From: Poa pratensis
Lineage: Eukaryota > Streptophyta > Magnoliopsida > Poales > Poaceae
Length of the DNA: 64,000 nucleotides
Direction of reading: 5' to 3'
NCBI GenBank assembly: GCA_947311845.1
Contig: CAMZMU010000027.1
Location: 43,674,853-43,738,852 of the forward strand
Below, piece after piece: positions 22,498 through 33,869 of the stretch (position 1 is the stretch's first letter; every line of letters begins with the position of its first letter). A program made the translations under genes and the position numbers. The notes beneath the pieces were generated by a model. It was not told where the DNA came from, searched no databases, and saw nothing but the letters and a program-made list of their open reading frames with translations.

Positions 22498-23412
22498 ATT
22501 TACATCCCGTTTCTAAATAAATTTCAACACTTCTATTTTGAAGAAATTCAAAATAATGCAGACCACCAATTTTCCCCCCCTATTTTCCATATTTCAAAAT
22601 AATGCAAACTAATAATTTCAAAAAATGCCCCATTTTTTCCCCCTTTTTCTTTTCCGAAATAGTTCAACCTAGCCATATGATTTTGAAGAAATTCAAAATA
22701 ATGCAAATCATTGAAGAAATTGAAAACAATGCAAATCATCAATTCAAGCATGTTAAAAAAAACAAATATACCAACGAAATCACGTAAAATTACATCTGCC
22801 CGCCCAAAATTCAAATTTGAAATTTCCATACCATTTTAAATTTACATTTCAAATTTACATCCCGTTTCTAAATAAATTTCAACACTTCTATTTGAAGAAA
22901 TTCACAATAATGCAGACCATCAATTCCCCCCTCCCCTTAAATTCCATAATTCAAAATAATGCAATCTAACAATTTCAAAAAATGCCCCATTTTTTCCCCC
23001 CTTTTACTTTTCGGAAATAGTTCAACCTAGCCATATGATTTTGAAGAAATTCAAAAAAATGCAAATCATCAGTTCAAACATGTACAAACAAAAAAAAGAC
23101 AAATATTTCAACGACATCACATAAAATTACACCTGCCCGCCCAAAATTCAACTTTGAAATTTCCATACCACTTTAAATTTACATTTCAAATTTACATCCC
23201 GTTTCTAAATAAATTTCAACACTTCTATTTTGAAGAAATTCAAAATAATGCAGACCATCAATTCAAACGTGTTCACACAAAAAAAATTCCAAAGAGATCA
23301 CGTAAAATTACATCTGCCCGCCCAAAATTCAAATTCCAAATTTCCATACCGTTTTAAATTTACGTTTCAAATTTACATCCTGTTTCTAAATAAATTTCAA
23401 CAAATCTACGAC
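22498..23412 (+). repeat. Internal ~340-bp repeats of Helitron copy A
   Basis: The phrase CATCCCGTTTCTAAATAAAT recurs near 22505, 22858 and 23196, with a variant near 23376. Each is followed by similar AT-rich sequence. Copy B has the same series at about 24865-25790. Confidence 0.75.
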
Positions 23413-23441
23413 TGAATTTTTTTCAATAATCTTGCCCACGG

Positions 23442-23458
23442 GCGCGGGGAGACCGCGC
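23442..23458 (+). other. Helitron 3' hairpin, copy A
   Basis: Six-base stem GCGCGG/CCGCGC with a five-base loop, 12 bases before the terminal G of CTAG. The same stem with one extra G in the loop precedes the end of copy B (about 25816-25833). Confidence 0.8.
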
Positions 23459-23714
23459 CTAATCCCCTAGTACCCTACAACACGGCTCCCCGGCCGAAGG
23501 AGCCATGCTCCGAACCATGGCGCTCTGGGCAATAGCGCTATGCTCATTAAGACTATGACTCCATGGATCGCGGATCCATGCTTAAGACAATGGCTCCATG
23601 CGCAACGACAACATGTCTCCATGCGGTAGCGCACCATCTTAACATGTTAGTTCTGAAAAGATTTCATTGTGCCGACTTTCACATAGTAGGTTAATTTTGT
23701 CACTTGCAACATTT

Positions 23715-25845
23715 CCGAAACTCCAGCCGTCCATTCAGCGCGATCGACGGCTAACATCGAACCACGTCGCTCCGAAAACCCCGCCGCACTGTTCATCGCG
23801 AGTTTTAACCAATCGGGAGACGACACTTGTCCCGTCACCCGCCGGTCACCTCCGGTTCCACCGGTCACCGCATATTTTTGCGGAACCCCCCCCCCCCCCC
23901 CCCCGCGGAAGGACCTAACCGCAAAATGCAAAAAACACAGGGTTCTCCCAGCAAAAGGTTCCGCAGACCTCCCCCTCCTTTGACCTCGCTCGCACGCGAC
24001 AAAAAGTCGCCGGCGCCGCCTCCGCGCTTCCCCGCCGGTCCCCTCCTCCCCGCACAGATCGACGGTCGCCGGATGGTCCGCCGTCACCTCCTCTCTCTCC
24101 TCCTCGAGCGCTGCTTGCCGGGGCGCCGCGTCCGCCCGGAAATCGCAGCCGCCGTGCCGCGGTTCCCTCCGCCGTCTCCCGCGCTCGCCGGCGGCCGCTC
24201 CGGCGACCAAATGGGTCCGCCGCGCCGCCCATTCGTCTCGCCCCGACGTGCGCCACTAGATCCGAACGGTGACGCCCCCGCGCGCGTGCGCCATGCGCGA
24301 GCGCGAGCTCGGCGGCGCCGCCATGTGCTGCATCGACGCTGCCGGCTGACGTCACCATGGCCCCCCCGTCAGCCGCCGCACGATGGGAAAAAAAAAAGCC
24401 GCGGCGGGGAGATGGGCTCCTAGCTGGGCTGGGCGGCCTTCTCTGCATCTGCGCTCGGCCCAGCGGGGCCTCGACTTTTTTTTTCCCCACTATTTTTCCT
24501 ATTATTCAAAACTTCCAAAACCAACTTCAAAACAGTTCAGACAAAAATCTCCAAACTTCCTGCAAAAACAAATCTGCATTTCAACTTCCATATTACAAAC
24601 ATATTTCAAAACTCAAATTTCTTGACTATTTACGAATAAAACAAAATCGGATCCTCGATTTGTTGACACTATTTGCGAATAAAAAAACTCTTCAAATACA
24701 ACTTCAAAACAGTTCAAACAAAAATCTCCAAACTACTGCAAAAACAAATCTACATTTCACATTCCATATTACAAACATATTTCAAAACTCAAATTTGCTG
24801 ACTACTTACGAATAAAAACAAAATCGGATCGTCAATTTTTCTATTTCAGCTTTCAAATTTACATCCCGTTTCTAAATAAATTTCAACACTTCTATTTGAA
24901 GAAATTCAAAATAATGCAGACCACCAATTCCCCCCCCCCCCCCTATTTTCCATATTTCAAAATAATGCAAACTAATAATTTCAAAAAATGCCCCATTTTT
25001 GCCCCCCTTTTTCTTTTCCGAATAGTTCAACCTAGCCATATGATTTTGAAGAAATTCAAAATAATGCAAATCATTGAAGAAATTGAAAACAATGCAAATC
25101 ATCAATTCAAGCATGTTCAAAAAAAACAAATATACCAACGAAATCACGTAAAATTACATCTGCCCGCCCAAAATTCAAATTTGAAATTTCCATACCATTT
25201 TAAATTTACATTTCAAATTTACATCCCGTTTCTAAATAAATTTCAACACTTCTATTTTGAAGAAATTCACAATAATGCAGACCATCAATTCCCCCCCCCC
25301 CCCCCCCCCCCCTTAAATTCCATAATTCAAAATAATGCAAACTAACAATTTCAAAAAATGCCCCATTTTTTCCCCTTTTACTTTTCGGAAATAGTTCAAC
25401 CTAGCCATATGATTTTGAAGAAATTCAAAAAAATGCAAATCATCAGTTCAAACATGTACAGACAAAAAAAGACAAATATTTCAACGACATCACATAAAAT
25501 TACACCTGCCCGCCCAAAATTCAACTTTGAAATTTCCATACCACTTTAAATTTACATTTCAAATTTACATCCCGTTTCTAAATAAATTTCAACACTTCTA
25601 TTTTGAAGAAATTCAAAATAATGCAGCCCATCAATTCAAACATGTTCACACAAAAACAAAATTCCAAAGAGATCACGTAAAATTACATCTGCCCGCCCAA
25701 AATTCAAATTCCAATTTCCATACCGTTTTAAATTTGCGTTTCAAATTTACATCCTGTTTCTAAATAAATGTCAACAAATCTACGACTGAAAAAATTTCAA
25801 TAATCTTGCCCACGGGCGCGGGGGAGACCGCGCCTAATCCCCTAG
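23715..25845 (+). mobile_element. Non-autonomous Helitron, copy B (5' end missing)
   Basis: Matches copy A from its base 21708 onward, so its first 56 bp are absent. It ends in CTAG at 25842-25845 followed by T. It includes a GC-rich block (about 23985-24330) absent from copy A and long C homopolymers at 23887-23904, 24931-24944 and 25291-25312. No transposition protein is encoded. ORFs in the GC-rich block are on both strands and I do not recognise any of them. Confidence 0.82.
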
Positions 25846-26094
25846 TACCCTACAACACGGCTCCCCGGCCGAAGGAGCCATGCTCCTAACCATGGCGCTC
25901 TGGGCAATAGCGCTATGCTCATTAAGACTATGACTCCATGGATCGCGGATCCATGCTTAAGACAATGGCTCCATGCGCAACGACAACATGTCTCCATGCG
26001 GTAGCGCACCATCTTAACATGTTAGTTTCTGAAAAGATTTCATTGTGCCGACTTTCACATAGTAGGTTAATTTTGTCACTTTTGTCGCGACTAT

Positions 26095-26752
26095 AAACAG
26101 TTCGATCATGTTATTTATCCAATGTTATGTTTGGATGATACTTGGATTATTTTGATGATTTTCTCATGAACTATTTTGTGATGATATGTCCGTGCTACTT
26201 TGATTATGTATTGTTGATTATCTATGTGTTTGGTTTGTCTTTTCTCTAAAATTTTGGCAGAATTTAGGTTTGGATTTTTTTTAGAATATGTCTTTTCAAA
26301 GTTTGTCCTGTCTAAACTAAAAACTTGCAACATTTCCGGGTTGACTTCAAATGTCAAATGAGATTGTATGATCAAATATATGATAAATGCATTTTTTTTA
26401 AAAATTCAAGTTTATGGCATCTAACTTGCACGCAACAAATATATACCTTAAATTGTGTAGAGGGGTATGTGAACCACCTTTAGGGGTTCAAAATGTAGGA
26501 CATCTTCTAATGTTACTCTTATATGATTGAAGATTACAGTAGCTGTGTATTCTCGAGAAAATAAAATGAGAAAAAAATGGACTTGATGACATAGATTAAC
26601 ACAGTAGTGGATGACACATACATTAGCATTGCTTATTCAACAATTTTTATTCTCAACAGATTACAAGGAAAATGAGTAACTAACAATTCGAGTGTACAAA
26701 ACCTTGATAAAACACCATCGCTTGACAAGGAAACTAAAGAAAGGGGATCTAA
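26095..26752. repeat. Relic copy of mutase-gene 3' flank, left part
   Basis: Aligns in the same orientation with 52740-53430, the downstream flank and 3' UTR end of the UDP-arabinopyranose mutase gene. Examples are TTTTGATGATTTTCTCAT, GTAGCTGTGTATT, CAATTTTTATTCT and AACACCATCGCT. It even keeps the putative AATAAA signal (minus, 26646-26651). It is interrupted at 26752 by Harbinger copy 2. Confidence 0.85.
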
Positions 26753-29297
26753 GAGCATCTCCAGTCGGGGCGCCCAAATGGCCACCCAAAGGCCTTTGGG
26801 GCGTGCCGGACACTTTTTTCTCCCTACTCGCGCCGCCCAATCTGATTTCGGTCCAGCGCGGCCCAGTTTTATGTCCGGCGCGCCCAGCCCACGCCCTCAA
26901 CTTGGGGCGGCCCCGAACACTACGAAACGGTCGCCTCCGACACACGGGCCACGCCTAGCAGTGAGACGGTGCTCGCAATAAATGCCGCCTCCCCCCCATT
27001 TTTTCACCAAAATCCCCAATCTCGCGCCAGTTCTCCGCCAAAAAGAAAAACCCTGCCCTGCCGCCGCGCCGATCGGATTCCATGGCGCCGACGACCGTGG
27101 ACAAGGAGAAGGGGAAGGCCAAGAAGAAGGCGACAACGGCGAAGAAGACGCTCTGTGTCAAGCGCAAGCCCCTGCCGCCCGCGGAGAAGCCGGATTCGAT
27201 GTCGGAGACCGATTGGGAGCTCGAACGTCTCCGGCGCCGATTGGAGACGCAGAGCCGTAGCGGGCGGCGTGCGGCGGCGAGAGCTAGGAAGCTGCATGCT
27301 CGACCTGGCCGCGCCATTGACGGCAAAGGGCCTCGCCGCCGTGAACAAGAAGGTGGCGGCGATGAACCAAGCTTTCGCTTTGGGGGGCAGCCAAAAAGCG
27401 TCGCCACTCATCGATGCAAGAACGGCGGCTCTCCGTCGAATTCATCTTTCTTCGCCGAAAGCGCCGCCGCCGGCACTCCACGCACCAGATTCACCCCCGA
27501 GTTCGCCGATAGCCAGCACGAGAGCGGCTTCGACCCCAACATCATCTTCCCTTCTTGTGGGCTTGATCTGAACCGCCCCGTCGATCTGTCATCGCCGTCG
27601 TTGCGGAGGCACCCCGCCTCACAAACGAGCTCGCAGGCCGGCCGCAGCCTTTTATTCGACGCCGGCGCCTCCCATGTGATCGACGGAATCACCGCCGATT
27701 ACAGGGAACCCCTGCAGGTATAAGGCCGTGTTTTGGATGGCATGGTACGTACCATAGGCGCATAGGCAAGTCGTGACTGCCGGCGTCGTTTTGTGTGTGT
27801 AGGAGACCTCCGAACTCATGGCCGGCCTGATCAACGGCGACGACCGGGCGACCCATGTCGATCATGACGGCCTGGAGCCGGACGCCGCCGACGACAACGA
27901 GTTCGACGAGGACGAGGTGTACTATGAGGAGGACGAGGACGCCGATGAGGAGATCGAAGAGGAGGGGGTGGTGACCGTGGCTGTGGTCGGCGAGCACGCC
28001 GCGGCGAAGAAGAAGGGCAGCCGCGGCATCGTTTGGACGACCAAGGAGGACGAGTGCATGGTCGAGTCATGGAAGTTCGTCACCACCGGCGTGCGGACCG
28101 GCACAAACCAGACCAGCGCCGCCTACTGAGGCGGGTCAAGGAAGAGTTCGACGAGCGCCGGCACACCAAGGACTTTTTCAAGGTGAACATGGTGCGGGGG
28201 CAAGGCGCCATCGATCATAGGTGGCGCATTGTTCAGCGCATCGTCAACAAGTTCCACGGCTGCCATGAGAACATCGTCGATCGGCCGGAGAGTGGGAAGG
28301 GCCCGGCGGATCAGGTAACAGAAGCGCGGCGCGATCCCTTGTTGTGTTCGGCCGGCTTTGTTTGTGATCGGCTGGCTTTGTTGCAGCTCGTCGACGCCCT
28401 TCTTTTGTACAAGTCGCTCAACAAGGAGAAAGACTTCAAGTTGATGCATTGCTACAAGCTTCTCCAAAATTGCGAGAAATGGAAGGCGCACCGCCGGACG
28501 CTGAACAAGAAGGGACGCGGCGACACCAACGCCGATCCGCAAAACTCAGAGGGGCGTCCAACAGGGCACAAGAAGGCGAAAGCTGCCTTGGCTGCGGCGG
28601 CGAAGACGAACCGGGTGCAGTCCTCCATCGACAAGGTCCTCGCCGACGTCTGTTCCAACTCGAGCTTGCGTCGTGATGAGCACACCGCAAGGTGGGTGAC
28701 CTTGATGCAGAAGGCCGACGTCAGGATCGACGTCGAGCAGAAGAAAGCCACCGTTAAGAAGCGGAGCCAGGACTTCATGATCTTGACGGCCGACGTCTCC
28801 AACATGGATCCGCTGGCCAGGGCGGCGCACGACATGTATCGCGCCGCGATCCTGCAGGAGCTCGGGCTCGTTCAGTCGCCCCAGAACGACGAGAACGTCA
28901 CGCCCGGGACCGGCGTCGTCGACGATGAGGACCCCGACATGACCCAGTCCGGCGACGGCTACGTGCGCCAGCCCGGGGACATCTAGACCTGCCGGTGGCG
29001 GCAATCGGACGTCGGGTAACGAAATCTCCCGGCGTATTTTGGCGGCATTTTTTTGCGGCATTTTTTGGATCTGTAATTTGGCGGCAAAAAACTTAAATTT
29101 GTGGCCGAATGTGGATAAAACTATGGATATCTAGCCAATTCTCATTTCAATTCGTTAAACTTCGACGGCAGAAATGAGAAAAAAATTGGGCAGCCGTTTT
29201 GGGCGGCGCGAGTGGGGAGTCAGGGCGCCCAAATGCGCCAGGGCGCTGTCCGAAAGGTTTTTGGGCGGCCATTTGGGCGCCCCGACTGGAGATGCTC
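26753..29297 (+). mobile_element. PIF/Harbinger-type DNA transposon, copy 2
   Basis: 2545 bp with terminal inverted repeats GAGCATCTCCAGTCGGGGCG, flanked by TAA at 26750-26752 and 29298-29300. The paralogous locus at 53427-53433 has the uninterrupted site GGGATCTAATGT with a single TAA, which proves the borders. It carries the ORF1-type (Myb/SANT) gene of Harbinger elements but no DDE transposase. Confidence 0.95.
27082..28986 (+). pseudogene. Harbinger ORF1-type Myb/SANT protein with NAM-associated C-terminus
   Basis: Exon 1 starts at ATG 27082 (MAPTTVDKEKGKAKKKATTA) and is Lys-rich, then Ser/Pro-rich, ending at a good donor (CTGCAG|GTATAAG, 27718). Exon 2 opens at 27803 after GTGTAG and has an acidic run and then a Myb/SANT-like start (RGIVWTTKEDECMVESWKFV). 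A one-base deletion near 28126 (TACTG-AGGCGG) breaks the frame in the middle of this domain. Reading resumes as RRVKEEFDERRHTKDF and passes a 72-bp intron (about 28315-28386). It ends at 28986 with a helical Lys/Ala-rich region (KKAKAALAAAAKTNRVQSSI) typical of NAM-associated domains. Another double frame change is likely near 27290-27390. In Harbinger elements such proteins bind DNA and help bring the transposase to the element. This copy is broken. Confidence 0.85.
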
Positions 29298-29300
29298 TAA

Positions 29301-29445
29301 TGTGAACATAACGTAAAACAACAACTAATGTTTTGGAGCACACGCACTCGTTCGCATAAGACACAGCACTCTGAACCTGAACACCTGATGCGCGACCTAC
29401 AAACTGAAGAAACACACTTGCCACTGGTCCACGCTGCCGCGCGCA
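29301..29445. repeat. Relic copy of mutase-gene 3' UTR, right part
   Basis: Continues the alignment with 53433-53610 (CAACAACTAATGTTTT, CACGCACTC, CAAACTGAAGAA). It stops before the point where coding sequence begins in the gene copy (53641). No mutase coding sequence follows. Confidence 0.8.
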
Positions 29446-29532
29446 CCGCCTGCCCAGTATCACCTGAGGCTGTCCTAGAGAAGGAGACGTTCCTCCGCAC
29501 CACAACTCTAAACTGTCTAACAGAGTAACAGG

Positions 29533-29650
29533 GTCGGTTAACTCCTTGTGGGGCTCGGTTAACTCCTTGTGCTCCTTGTGGGGCTCGGTTAACTCCTTGT
29601 GGGGCTCGGTACCACTTACCAGCTCATGGGGCTCGGTTAACTCCTTGTGA
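29533..29650. repeat. Short tandem repeat (GGTTAACTCCTTGTG units)
   Basis: Four copies of GGTTAACTCCTTGTG with GGGCTCG-type spacers, giving a mostly 21-bp period. On the minus strand it reads as a KELTEPH heptad, so it inflates an ORF (29155-29703) that I do not consider a gene. Confidence 0.75.
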
Positions 29651-29740
29651 AGGGCAACCGTCTTGATCTTGAGCAGCAGGAATTTTGGATCAGTCCACCT
29701 CATATGTGTATCTTTTTTTTTTGAAGCTTAACGGGAGCTT

Positions 29741-32700
29741 TTATTCAACGAAAGAACATCCTGGACAGTCAGCCATGAGGCTAGTGACCAGGAAAGGAGG
29801 TTCAGAATCAACCCAGCTCTCGGTCACCATCAGCGAACAGGCTCGCTTTGCACACAGATGGGCCGGGAGATTGGATGATGTAGGTACATGTTGAACACTA
29901 AATAAACGAAAAGATGAAGCTAGATCCCCAATGTCTAACAAGATAGGTGCCACAACAGCCCTTGCATTGTGGCGAAGATTCCAGAGGTTTACGACCTCCA
30001 GGCAATCCGTCTCCATGATCACATGTGAAAAACCCCGAAGCTTTGCGAAGACGACACCATCACGCAGCGCTTCAGCCTCGGCAATCAACGGATCCGTGAC
30101 CCCCTCATGGGGCTTACACCAAGCACCAAGCAGCGCAGAAGGTGAGCGAGCAACCCCTCCCGCACCTGCCTTGCCACCATTCGAATCCACCGCAGCATCA
30201 GTATTGATCTTGATGATTCCTTGCTCCGGCGGCTGCCAACCATGGCCAGGTAAAACAGCAGCACACGCACTCGGAATAGCTAGCAGAGCCAGGTCTTCCT
30301 TGATGCGGCGCATAGATGAGACATGATCGAGGGCCTCATCATCATGGATCTTCCTGTTTCGTGAATGCCAAATGGACCACATAACAATAATAATCTTCAC
30401 ACGATCTTCAGATGAAAACCTGGCATCACACATGACATCTCTCGCCCATGTATCCGGATGCAGGTTAGGGAGCCGAAAATCAAACCAAGATTGAGCCTCA
30501 TCCCAAAATCTCTTGGCATGTGAACAAAGAAGAAGAGCATGCATCAGATTCTCCTCCTCCACAAGACATAGCCTACATAGGCTGATTGGCTTGATATGTT
30601 TGTGTTTGAGAGTTTTTTCATCCGGTAAGATGCCCCGAAGGACACGCCACCAGAACACTCTCACCTTGGGCAGCACATTCAACTTCCATAGCAAACTCCA
30701 CATCTGTTGTTCTGTCATTGAAGTACTTGTAACCGTCCCTTCATCTGGAGAAGAAGCCTCCTTATGATTCACTAGAGAGCGATACGCGGATTTTACAGAA
30801 TAGGATCCTGAAGTTTCATGTGCCCAAGCAAAAGTATCAGTACCACCACCACGCCGTAGGGGAATATTCAGAATAGCATCGGCATCAGGTCTGGCGAAGG
30901 TACTACGCACAAGATCAGTTTTCCACGACCAATTCTCCGCATCAATCAGATCACTAACATAGTTCACTGGAGAATCAGCTGGAACAAACATTGGAGACAT
31001 AGTGAATGTCGAGGGAATCCACTTGTCTTGTCTCACTGAAATACTCTGTCCATCACCAATGGTTTTGTACAGACCTACTTCAAGAGCAGCCCGTCAGGCA
31101 ATTATTGCTCGCCAAACAGCAGAAGATGATTGCGGCGCTGTAGCTTGCATAAAATCACACGTTGGGAAATAGCGAGTCTTCATAACTCGAGCACAAAGAG
31201 ACGTTGGGTTATCCATAAACCGCCAGCCATGTTTGCCCAAAAGAGAAATATTGAAAATTTCCAAGTCACGAAAACCCATACCACCTTTGATTTTTGGTGT
31301 TGATAGTTTCTTCCAGGAGATCCAGTGCAAAGATCTCTTGTCAATAGAACTACTCCACCAAAACTTGGCCATGTTTGAGGAATAACTCTTACACACCTTT
31401 TTTGTCAACTTGAAGCAGCTCATGCTATGTGTGAGGATAGCTTGGATTACTGATTTCAGAATAGCCTCCCTCCCCGCACAAGCCAAGTTCTTCTCTGATT
31501 AGCCTTGCATCTTACCCTTGGCCCTGTCGCCAATATGAGCAAATGTACCACTGGTTATCCGGCCCACCGCAGTAGGTAGACCCAAATACCTGTCACTAAA
31601 AATCTCCACCGTAATCCCTAGCCTTTGCTTGATCTCATTTCTCCTTGAGTGAGGGGTATTGGGTGAGAAGAAAACTGCACTTTTATCCTTATTAACTTTC
31701 TGACTAGAGCACTCAGCATATATATCCAGAATCTTATTCAATCTTCTCGCACTCTGATCACAAGCACTCATAAAAATTAGGCTATCATCAGCAAAAAGCA
31801 AATGATTCACCCATGGAGACCGGTAAGAAACCCGGACTCCTCTGTCCACATGAATCCCTCCATATAGGTTCAGCAAGGATGTAAGTCCCTCTCCACATAG
31901 CAGAAAGAGAAACGGTGATATGGGATCTCCTTGCCGAAGACCACGGGTAGGAGTAAAATAGGGCAGCAGCTCGCCATTAAAGCGGACTGAAAATCTCACT
32001 GAAGTAACACACTTCATAATAAGTCTGACAAAGTCGATGCCAAACCCAAGTTTGAGAAGAATAGCTTCGAGATAATGCCACTCGACTCGATCATAGGCTT
32101 TCATCATATCCAGTTTCATTGCGCATGAGAAATTTTTCCCCTTTTTACGTTTCCTCATCGCATGAACACTCTCAAAAGCAACCAGTACATTATCAGTTAG
32201 TAAGCGTCCTGGAACCAATGCACTCTGTTCTTCACCAACAATATCATCCAAACAAACTCTTAGCCGATTTGTAATTGCTTTCGCTGCTATTTTATAAGCC
32301 ACTGGGCAAAGAGAAATTGGTCTATACTACACAATGGACTGGGGATTAAACACCTTAGGAATCAAAGTAATAGAGGTGTCATTCATACCTAAAGGCAAAT
32401 CCCCTCCATTCAAGAAATCCAGAATAGCCGGAACAAGATCATCTTGAACTAAATCCCAGTGCCTCTGAAAAAACCCGGTTGTAAAACCATCAACACCAGG
32501 GGGCTTTAGAAGCTGCCATTTGAAACAAGGTTTTTTTAATCTCAGCAGCTTCATAGGGTTTCTCAAAAGATTCATTCATCTCCGGTGTGACTTTTACCGG
32601 AACGAAATTCAGCAGATCATCCATATTACGAAAACCTTGGGAAGCATACAGGTTCGCATAGAATGACTGCACCTCATGTTTGTCTTCTTCTTCAGTTGCA

Positions 32701-33868
32701 CAAACTAATCCATCGCCTCTTTGCAGCCCTCTAATATGATTCATCCTACGTCGCTGGGTTGCTTGAGCATGGAAATATGCTGTGTTACGATCACCAGCAC
32801 GTAACCAACGAACACGCGACCGCTGCCGCATCCAAACCTCTTCTTGTTTGAGTGTCTCCCGGAGCTGCTTAACGATGCTTTGCTCCTCGTCGGTAGGCCC
32901 TCTTCCCACTGATCGGCAACGCAACCTTTCCAGGTTAGCCTGCAATTTTCGAACTTTACGAGCTAAACAACCAAATTCACGCGCCCCCCAAGTAGCAAGC
33001 TCCCCTTGCAAATGAGAAAGGGTTTTTGCTATCCCAGCCAGACCTTGCCCACGATGGAGCCGCTTCCACGAGTCAGCAACCAGCTGATCATAATCAGCAT
33101 GGGATTGCCACACATTCTCATATCGAAACTGGCGTGGAGTTCTATTATTCATCGATCTTCTCTGTTCACACACCTCCACGAGCAGGAAACAATGGTCCGA
33201 TTCTACTGCGCTCACATGTTTCACACGAGTATCCTCGAACAGCTGAGGGAACTCAGCATTTGCTAAAGCTCTATCGAGTCTAGCTTTCACATTTGCGGCC
33301 CCTTGCCTTTTATTGTCCCAAGTATAATCAACACCTCTCCACCCCAAATCTTGGAGTGAGCAATCAGCAACAACCTCCCGGAACGCCCGCATCTGCCACT
33401 CCGGTCTCACTGCACGACTAAAATGCTCAGACCCAAACATAGTCTCGTTAAAATCGCCAAGACATAACCATGCAGGATGTTGGATGGCATGCAAGGTCCT
33501 CAAGAACCTCACGAGTGATGTCTATTCTCGGCTCTGGGCGCACCATAGAACCCTGTGAACCTCCATGCCGGGGACGAATCACCCACTTTTTTCACCATCA
33601 CATCAATATGACTGATACTAAAATTCTGCAAACTTACAGAGACATCCTTAGACCAGAACAACCCAACACCACCACTTAGGTCGTCACTGTCCACATCATA
33701 GCACCCCGAGAAACCTAAAGAGTACTTCAGGGCCTCCACTCTACGAGCTTTGATCTTCGTCTCCATCACGAAGAGCAAAGCGGGCACTTCTTGCTTCGCT
33801 ATATTGCGAAGCTCTCGAACAGCCCAGGGGTTCCCAAGCCCCTGGTTGTTCCATCCTACACAATTCAT
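29741..33868 (-). pseudogene. LINE ORF2: endonuclease, reverse transcriptase, RNase H
   Basis: From 33868 the apurinic-type endonuclease begins (MNCVGWNNQGLGNPWAVREL; METK; later GDFNE and SDH). A one-base loss near 33512 breaks the frame. The domain continues to about 32500, where a second shift occurs inside KAP-GVDGF. The reverse transcriptase spans ~32575-31500, with RPISLCP after a stop near 32325, then LDMMKAYDRVEW, LRQGDPISPFLFLL and the catalytic LLFADDSL. Stops also fall near 31499 and 31094. A zf-RVT region (WKLNVLPKVRVFWWRVLRG) and a full RNase H (INTDAA, AEAEALRDG, METDC) close the protein at 29741. It would nick target DNA and copy the LINE RNA at the break. At least two frameshifts and three stops make it inactive. 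Confidence 0.95.
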
Positions 33869-33869
33869 T

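Larger units (their letters stand above)
21652..23470 (+). mobile_element. Non-autonomous Helitron, copy A
   Basis: Starts TCCTACTATATATAAAAG after an A and ends CCCCTAG before a T, the Helitron A|TC...CTAG|T arrangement. Just before the end is a perfect hairpin, GCGCGG-GGAGA-CCGCGC (23442-23458). The interior has a GC-rich head and an AT-rich body made of imperfect ~340-bp repeats. No Rep/helicase gene. Copy A lacks a ~350-bp GC-rich segment that copy B has at about 23985-24330. Confidence 0.85.
21708..26081. repeat. Tandem duplication containing both Helitron copies
   Basis: Unit A (21708-23705) and unit B (23715-26081) share not only the Helitron but also ~235 bp of flanking DNA after it (23471-23705 versus 25846-26081). 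The copies therefore arose by duplication of the locus and not by two insertions. The unit A/unit B junction, 23702-23717, is identical over 16 bases to 26323-26338, pointing to a breakpoint there. Confidence 0.85.

Noticed and set aside
23647..24490. 187-198-codon ORFs on both strands of the Helitron GC-rich block
   Set aside because: Arg-rich low-complexity readings in opposing frames; no domain recognised.
29155..29703. 182-codon minus-strand ORF with KELTEPH repeats
   Set aside because: It crosses the Harbinger terminus, the mutase 3' UTR relic and a tandem repeat, so it joins unrelated sequence by chance.
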